From positions 1 through 20,702 of the forward strand of contig CAZNEI010000041.1 of the NCBI GenBank assembly GCA_964572045.1: a DNA stretch of 20,702 bases. The letters are read 5' to 3'. The DNA comes from CBDCKR01 sp964572045. GTDB taxonomy: Bacteria > Gemmatimonadota > Gemmatimonadetes > Longimicrobiales > Gaopeijiaceae. Made by a program: the position numbers and the translations under genes. Shown here piece after piece: positions 17,068 to 20,702 of this stretch; the first letter of the stretch is position 1; every line of letters begins with the position of its first letter. The notes under the pieces were generated by a model that worked only from the letters and a program-made list of their open reading frames with translations, ran no database searches and had not been told where the DNA came from.

Positions 17068-17112
17068 GGTGGTGGATCGCGCAGGAGCGGGAGAGGATCT
17101 TGAGGTGCAGGC

Positions 17113-17811
17113 GTGAGGACGGAGCCGGATCCGAGCGTGGGAGTCGTGATTCCGGCGGCAGGGGCGGGCCGACGCATGGGGGGGAAGAAGAAGCCCTTCC
17201 TCCGGCTCGGCGGAGAGCCTGTCCTGCTGCGGGCGATGCGGCCGTTCTTGGCCCATGCGGCCGTGAGGACACTCGCCGTGGCCCTTCCCTCCGACCAGGC
17301 TCGCCAGCCTCCGTCCTGGTTGACGGAGCTGGGGCCCCGCGTCCGGGTCGTCGAAGGGGGCCAGACGCGCCGCGACTCGGTGTGGGCGGGACTCGGCGCC
17401 CTGCCTGCCGGCCTCGACGTGATCGTCGTGCACGACGGAGCTCGCCCTCTGGTCTCGCCTCAGGTCGTGGACCGGTGCATCGCGGTCGCGGCGCGAGGTG
17501 CCGGCGCGGTGGCCGGATGTCCGGCGGTCGATACGCTCAAGCGGGTCGACGCCTCGGGGAACGTCACAGGGACTCCGGACCGGGCCGGCTATTGGCACGC
17601 CCAGACTCCGCAGGCGTTTCCCGGCGCGCAGCTCCTGGAAGCCTATCGGAGGGCCGTCGCCCGGGATTGGCCGGCCACCGACGATGCCGCCTTGGTCGAG
17701 CGCAGCGGGGGCAGGGTCGTGATGGTGCCGTCGTCACCCACGAACCTGAAGATCACGCGCCCCGAGGACCTCGAGACCGCGTGTTCGGTTCTGGCGGGAC
17801 GGGCGCCGTGA
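17113..17811 (+). CDS. ispD: 2-C-methyl-D-erythritol 4-phosphate cytidylyltransferase
   Basis: A 232-residue enzyme of the MEP isoprenoid pathway that joins MEP to CTP to form CDP-ME. The CTP-binding motif VVIPAAGAGRRMGGKKKPFL (11-30) contains the catalytic R20 and K27 in E. coli numbering. Next come GGQTRRDSVWAGL, VHDGARPLV, AQTPQAF, ATDDAALVE and NLKITRPEDL, all in family order. The start is GTG at 17113, with GAGG-type sequence just upstream. A seven-G run lies in the GRRMGGKKK region. ispD overlaps the tsaC start by GTGA. No ispF is fused or adjacent. Confidence 0.95.
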   Translation: MRTEPDPSVGVVIPAAGAGRRMGGKKKPFLRLGGEPVLLRAMRPFLAHAAVRTLAVALPSDQARQPPSWLTELGPRVRVVEGGQTRRDSVWAGLGALPAGLDVIVVHDGARPLVSPQVVDRCIAVAARGAGAVAGCPAVDTLKRVDASGNVTGTPDRAGYWHAQTPQAFPGAQLLEAYRRAVARDWPATDDAALVERSGGRVVMVPSSPTNLKITRPEDLETACSVLAGRAP

Positions 17812-18473
17812 CGCGGCCCGCGCGGGTGGGCGCGCCGACGATGCCGATGCGCGGTGGCGAACTCGACCCGATCGTGCGGCACCTCCGGCGCGGAGGGTTG
17901 CTCGTCTATCCCACCGAGACCGTGTACGGCCTGGGGGGACTCCCGAGGCACGGCGTCGTGGCGCGGATCGCCGCCCTGAAGGGTCGGGGGCCCGGCAAGC
18001 CGATGCTGATCTTGATCCCCCGCAGGGAGAGTGTGGCCGATCTGGTCTGGACGGAGGCGGCGACCGAGCTTGCGAGCGTCTTCTGGCCAGGCCCCATGAC
18101 CCTGATCCTCACCGACCGCGAGAGCCGGTTTCCCGCCGGCGTGCGAAGCCCATCGGGAGGCGTCGCGGTCCGGGTGAGTCCGCACCCGCTGGTGAAGGCG
18201 ATCGTGGAAGGGCTCGACGAGCCGATCGTCTCGACGAGCGCCAACGAGCCCGGAGGAGGCCCCGCGCTCGATCTCCGCGAAGCGATGCGCGCGGCCGAAG
18301 CCCTCGGCGCGGGCGAGGACCTCTGGGTGCTCGACGGGGGCGACCTTCCTGCCTCCCTCCCCTCGACCATCGTCGACTGCTCAGGCGCAGTGCCCACCCT
18401 CCTCAGGGAGGGGAGTGTGCCCCTCGCCCGCATCCGCCGTGTGCTGCCCGACCTTGAGGCTCGACCCAGGTGA
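17808..18473 (+). CDS. tsaC: L-threonylcarbamoyladenylate synthase (Sua5/YciO/YrdC family)
   Basis: A 221-residue enzyme making threonylcarbamoyl-AMP from threonine, bicarbonate and ATP, the first step of the t6A37 modification of ANN-decoding tRNAs. Typical features are GGLLVYPTETVYGLGGLP (about 26-43), the KGRGPGKPM nucleotide/threonine-binding segment, FWPGPMTLIL, VAVRVSPHPL and STSANEPGG. There is no C-terminal Sua5 domain, so this is the short TsaC/YrdC form, slightly longer than E. coli TsaC (190). The open frame extends upstream through ispD, but GTG at 17808 in the GTGA overlap gives the expected short N-terminus. It overlaps the phosphatase gene by another GTGA. The TsaC/phosphatase pairing is also known in Firmicutes. 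Confidence 0.94.
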   Translation: MTRPARVGAPTMPMRGGELDPIVRHLRRGGLLVYPTETVYGLGGLPRHGVVARIAALKGRGPGKPMLILIPRRESVADLVWTEAATELASVFWPGPMTLILTDRESRFPAGVRSPSGGVAVRVSPHPLVKAIVEGLDEPIVSTSANEPGGGPALDLREAMRAAEALGAGEDLWVLDGGDLPASLPSTIVDCSGAVPTLLREGSVPLARIRRVLPDLEARPR

Positions 18474-18967
18474 ACGACCCAGCCTCCCTCGCTCCCCTTC
18501 GCCTGCTGTTCGTGTGCACGGGAAACACCTGTCGCAGTCCGATGGCGCACGTCATCGCCGAGCGCGTGATCGAGCGGCGCGGTCGGGCGGACGCCGAGGT
18601 CCGCTCGGCGGGTGTGGCCGCGTTGTCCGGGAGTTCGGCGAGCGAAGGGGCGATTCAGGCTGCGGCCGAGCAGGGCCTTGATCTCACGAGCCACCGCGGC
18701 ACGCCCCTCAGCGGCGAGCTCCTCGAGTGGGCGGACCTCGTGCTGACCATGGGGGCGGGCCACCTGGCCGTGACGGAGGCGCGCGGCGGGGGGGGGAAGG
18801 CGGCCACGCTGTCGGCGTTCGCCGAGGGCCGGGGGAGCACGCGAGGATGGGGTGTTCCGGATCCGTTCGGGGGGGGCATCGAGGCCTATCGCGAGAGTTT
18901 CCGCATTCTGGAGGGGCTCGTCGAGGCCGCCCTCATGCGCCATTTCGACTCAGGAGACGACGAGTGA
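18470..18967 (+). CDS. Low-molecular-weight phosphatase, protein-arginine-phosphatase (YwlE) type
   Basis: A 165-residue cytosolic phosphatase of the LMW-PTP fold. The phosphate loop C16-X5-R22 reads VCTGNTCRSP, and the general acid is D131 in VPDPFGG. The threonine inside the loop (T20, where tyrosine phosphatases usually have isoleucine or similar) is the residue shown in Bacillus YwlE to select phospho-arginine, so arginine phosphatase is the better guess. No McsB arginine kinase is in the window. The start is GTG at 18470 (GTGA overlap with tsaC), and it overlaps aroE by another GTGA. The coding sequence contains a nine-G tract (18788-18796) and an eight-G tract (18869-18876) before the catalytic aspartate region, making it a potential slippage site. 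Confidence 0.85.
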   Translation: MNDPASLAPLRLLFVCTGNTCRSPMAHVIAERVIERRGRADAEVRSAGVAALSGSSASEGAIQAAAEQGLDLTSHRGTPLSGELLEWADLVLTMGAGHLAVTEARGGGGKAATLSAFAEGRGSTRGWGVPDPFGGGIEAYRESFRILEGLVEAALMRHFDSGDDE

Positions 18968-19809
18968 CCCCCTTCCTCACGTCGAGGACCCGGGTGCTCG
19001 CATTGCTCGGAGATCCCGTGGAGCACTCCCTGTCGCCGATCATCCAAAACGCCGCATTCAACGCCGTCGGCGTGGACGGCGTGTACGTGGCCCTTCATTG
19101 CAAAGCCACCGATCTCGAGGGCTGCATGCACGCCCTCGCGCGTGCCGGCGGAGGCGGAAACGTCACGCTCCCGCACAAGAAGAGGGCTGCCATGCGGCTC
19201 GACAAATGGTCCGATGCGGTGATGCGCACCGGAGCCTGCAACACGTTCTGGGGCGAGGACGGCAGCGTATGCGGCGACAACACGGACGTCGCGGGCTTCC
19301 GGCGGGCACTCCGGCACTTTCTGAGAGGGGGCCCCGAGGGCTTTCGCGTCCTGCTGCTTGGCGCGGGAGGCGCGGCGCGGGCCGTCCTCGTGGCGCTCCT
19401 CGACGATGGCGTCGGGGAGGTGGAGCTCCTGAATCGGTCGACCGAGCGTGCCCGGGCCGTCGCCCGGCGCAGCGGGGGGGAGCGCGTGCGAGTGGCCGAG
19501 CTGCCCCGCGACGTTGATGGCGGCGTATACGACCTGGTGGTCAACGCGACCCGGCTGGGCCTCTCTCCCGATGACAGGCTCCCGATCGACCTTACTCGGC
19601 TCGTCAGCGCCGGAGCCGTCATGGACTTGGTGTACGGTCCCGAGACGACTGCGTTCGTACGCTCCGCCAGGCGCCTGGGGCTCCGGGCCGTCGATGGCGG
19701 AGAGATGCTGGTCCAGCAGGGAGCCGTGGCCTTCGAGAGATGGTGGGGACTGCCCGCGCCCGTCGACACGATGCGGGACGCGCTGGCGTCGGCGAGGACG
19801 GCCAGCTGA
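18964..19809 (+). CDS. aroE: Shikimate dehydrogenase (NADP+)
   Basis: A 281-residue enzyme reducing 3-dehydroshikimate to shikimate with NADPH in aromatic amino acid synthesis. Substrate-binding residues are seen in HSLSP (S22, S24), NVTLPHKK with catalytic K72, GACNTF with N93 and GDNTDVAGF with catalytic D108. The Rossmann part has GAGGAAR (133-139) and NRSTERAR, where the arginines fit NADP+ binding. NATRLGL replaces the commoner NATPLGM-type motif, a minor variation. The open frame begins much earlier, inside the phosphatase gene; GTG at 18964 in the GTGA overlap gives the normal N-terminus (VTPFLTSRTRVLALLGDPVEH). It is the last gene of the overlapping housekeeping run. Confidence 0.95.
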   Translation: MTPFLTSRTRVLALLGDPVEHSLSPIIQNAAFNAVGVDGVYVALHCKATDLEGCMHALARAGGGGNVTLPHKKRAAMRLDKWSDAVMRTGACNTFWGEDGSVCGDNTDVAGFRRALRHFLRGGPEGFRVLLLGAGGAARAVLVALLDDGVGEVELLNRSTERARAVARRSGGERVRVAELPRDVDGGVYDLVVNATRLGLSPDDRLPIDLTRLVSAGAVMDLVYGPETTAFVRSARRLGLRAVDGGEMLVQQGAVAFERWWGLPAPVDTMRDALASARTAS

Positions 19810-19848
19810 GGCCGCTCGCGTCTTGCGCAAGGGCGGACGTGCTTTGTC

Positions 19849-19894
19849 CCCGCCGACGTCTTGGGCCCATAGGATGGGACGTCGTGCAGGCGGG
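19849..19894. other. Nested inverted repeats (possible structured leader or terminator)
   Basis: Three pairs of complementary segments nest in order: CCCGCC (19849-19854) with GGCGGG (19889-19894), GACG (19855-19858) with CGTC (19880-19883), and CCCAT (19866-19870) with ATGGG (19874-19878). They could fold into one interrupted hairpin with about 15 pairs. It lies 40 bases after aroE and about 90 before the DUF3565-DUF1971 gene. There is no T-run. A perfect ten-base palindrome, CTTGCGCAAG, lies just upstream (19822-19831). Confidence 0.4.
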
Positions 19895-19980
19895 ACGGTG
19901 AAGCAGGGAAGCCCACGGCGGCAAGAGGCGCCCAACCACGACGTGCCTGACGGGATCTTGGAGCAGAGGTTACACGTACG

Positions 19981-20475
19981 GTGATCCGCCGCCCCATCAT
20001 CGGGTACCGCTTGGACGCGACCGGACACTGGACCGCCTTGCTGAGCTGCGGCCACCTGCAGCATGTTCGCCACGATCCGCCGCTGGTTGACCGCCCGTGG
20101 GTCTTGTCCGCCGAGGGCCGCAACGAGCGGTTGGGGCAGCCGCTCGACTGCGTCCGATGCGAGAGGATGGAGCTGCCCGGCCACTACGTCCCGCATCGAC
20201 GCACGCGGGAGTGGACGGCCGAATCGATGCCGCCCGCGCTCCGCGAAGACCACGCGACAGGGGCCGGCACTTGGGCGAGAATCGTGGTGAGGGAGGGGAC
20301 GCTGCGCTATCGCGCCTCCCGCCTCGGCGTCGATGCGCTCGTCCGCCCGGAGCGGGACGGCGTCATCGTTCCCGAGGTCGGGCACAGTGTGGAGCCATCC
20401 AGCGACGCACGATTCTTCCTCGTATTCTACCGCGCTCCGTCCAACAGCGATCCGACACCGGCCGACCGACGCTGA
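19981..20475 (+). CDS. DUF3565-DUF1971 fusion protein (zinc-ribbon-like plus YeaR/TehB-type cupin)
   Basis: A 164-residue two-part protein. Residues about 5-65 resemble DUF3565: GYRLDATGHWTALLSCGHLQ, HVRHDPP, RPWVL, GRNERLGQPLDCVRC, with SCGH and CVRC as likely metal ligands. Residues about 75-152 resemble DUF1971, the YeaR / TehB-associated cupin: PPALREDHATGAGTWARIVV, LRYR, VRPERDGVIVPEVGHSVEP and FFLVFYR. YeaR of E. coli is induced by nitrate/nitric oxide; the function of both domains is not established. The start is GTG at 19981 with a GAGG element about 11 bases upstream. It is separated from aroE by 171 bases, so it probably has its own promoter. I infer a small-molecule- or metal-responsive stress protein. 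Confidence 0.75.
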   Translation: MIRRPIIGYRLDATGHWTALLSCGHLQHVRHDPPLVDRPWVLSAEGRNERLGQPLDCVRCERMELPGHYVPHRRTREWTAESMPPALREDHATGAGTWARIVVREGTLRYRASRLGVDALVRPERDGVIVPEVGHSVEPSSDARFFLVFYRAPSNSDPTPADRR

Positions 20476-20503
20476 GGCGCATCCACGCCGTAGCTGGATG
20501 GGG

Positions 20504-20515
20504 CACCCGAGGGTG
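20504..20515. terminator. Short hairpin after the DUF3565-DUF1971 gene
   Basis: CACCC and GGGTG form a 5-bp stem with a two-base loop, 28 bases after the stop codon, within a GC-rich stretch. There is no T-run, so factor-independent termination is only a possibility. Confidence 0.25.
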
Positions 20516-20610
20516 GGCCTCCCACCGGCACGCACCCCCCCAGGTCTTTAGTCGTTCGTGCGGCGGAGCGTCTCAGGGCCGTTCCAGGCGGCTCCCGCTA
20601 GTAGCTACGC

Positions 20611-20652
20611 GTTTCCTGGGACGTTGCCCAGGAAACGGGGCGCCTTTGGCGC
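20611..20652. other. Strong stem-loop pair in the non-coding right end
   Basis: GTTTCCTGGG (20611-20620) and CCCAGGAAAC (20627-20636) are perfectly complementary 10-bp arms around a six-base loop. Four bases later GCGCC (20640-20644) and GGCGC (20648-20652) form a second hairpin with a TTT loop. No T-run follows. The stretch 20476-20702 has no credible open reading frame. The pair may be a bidirectional terminator, an RNA structure, or a repeat element. Confidence 0.5.
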
Positions 20653-20702
20653 AGCGGGGCCATAGATTGACGGAGGTGGGTGAGATCAGACGGAGGGCGG
20701 AG

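Noticed and set aside
15613..17598. A 661-codon minus-strand open frame opposite dnaB and ispD
   Set aside because: It is the complement of genes with clear, complete motifs. Its composition is rich in Arg, Gly, His and Pro without family features, as expected for antisense frames in high-GC DNA.
19895..19925. Cobalamin-riboswitch-like fragment (GGTGAAGCAGGGAAGCCC)
   Set aside because: Only a superficial resemblance; the conserved core elements of the cobalamin riboswitch are absent and the downstream gene is not a cobalamin gene.

Overview
The window is about 20.7 kb of high-GC bacterial chromosome with dense coding. Three things suggest a Gemmatimonadota-like or related diderm lineage. First, there is a TonB-receptor-type outer-membrane protein with a D-S/T-L repeat linker after its signal peptide and a C-terminal strand of the type I associate with that phylum. 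Second, the ImuB, omega and YicC proteins are divergent. Third, many genes start with GTG and are joined by GTGA overlaps. The phylum is an inference from protein style; there is no rRNA or other marker RNA to settle it.

Left block (about 1-6650, minus strand). Read in the direction of transcription, an iron(III) ABC transporter (periplasmic lipoprotein FbpA type, then fused two-domain permease FbpB type) is preceded by a near-perfect Fur-box-like palindrome at 6715-6731. No ATPase gene follows in the window. After the permease comes a ~600-base stretch holding the frameshifted remains of a small membrane-protein gene, an inverted repeat and a promoter with a direct repeat. Next is an orphan ImuB-like, catalytically dead Y-family polymerase, then a secreted IPT/TIG-like protein, a CitE-like HpcH/HpaI lyase, and possibly the start of another gene running off the left edge.

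Right block (6909-20475, plus strand). icd (NADP isocitrate dehydrogenase), pepA, and the outer-membrane Plug/barrel protein lead into a compact housekeeping series: yicC, gmk, rpoZ, coaBC, family-4 uracil-DNA glycosylase, dnaB, ispD, tsaC, an arginine-phosphatase-like low-molecular-weight phosphatase, and aroE. Six junctions overlap by 1-4 bases, so much of this run is probably translationally coupled. It links nucleotide supply, transcription, CoA, isoprenoid and shikimate synthesis, tRNA modification, DNA repair and replication. A structured 171-base spacer separates aroE from a DUF3565-DUF1971 fusion gene. The last ~230 bases are non-coding and contain a strong perfect 10-bp stem-loop.

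I found no tRNA, rRNA, CRISPR, insertion sequence or prophage genes. No complete novel defence or mobile system is evident. The most unusual items are the DUF3565-DUF1971 fusion with its structured leader, the G9/G8 tracts in the phosphatase gene, the tandem 18-bp repeat in the outer-membrane protein, the orphan ImuB with a repeat-bearing promoter, and the decayed membrane gene.
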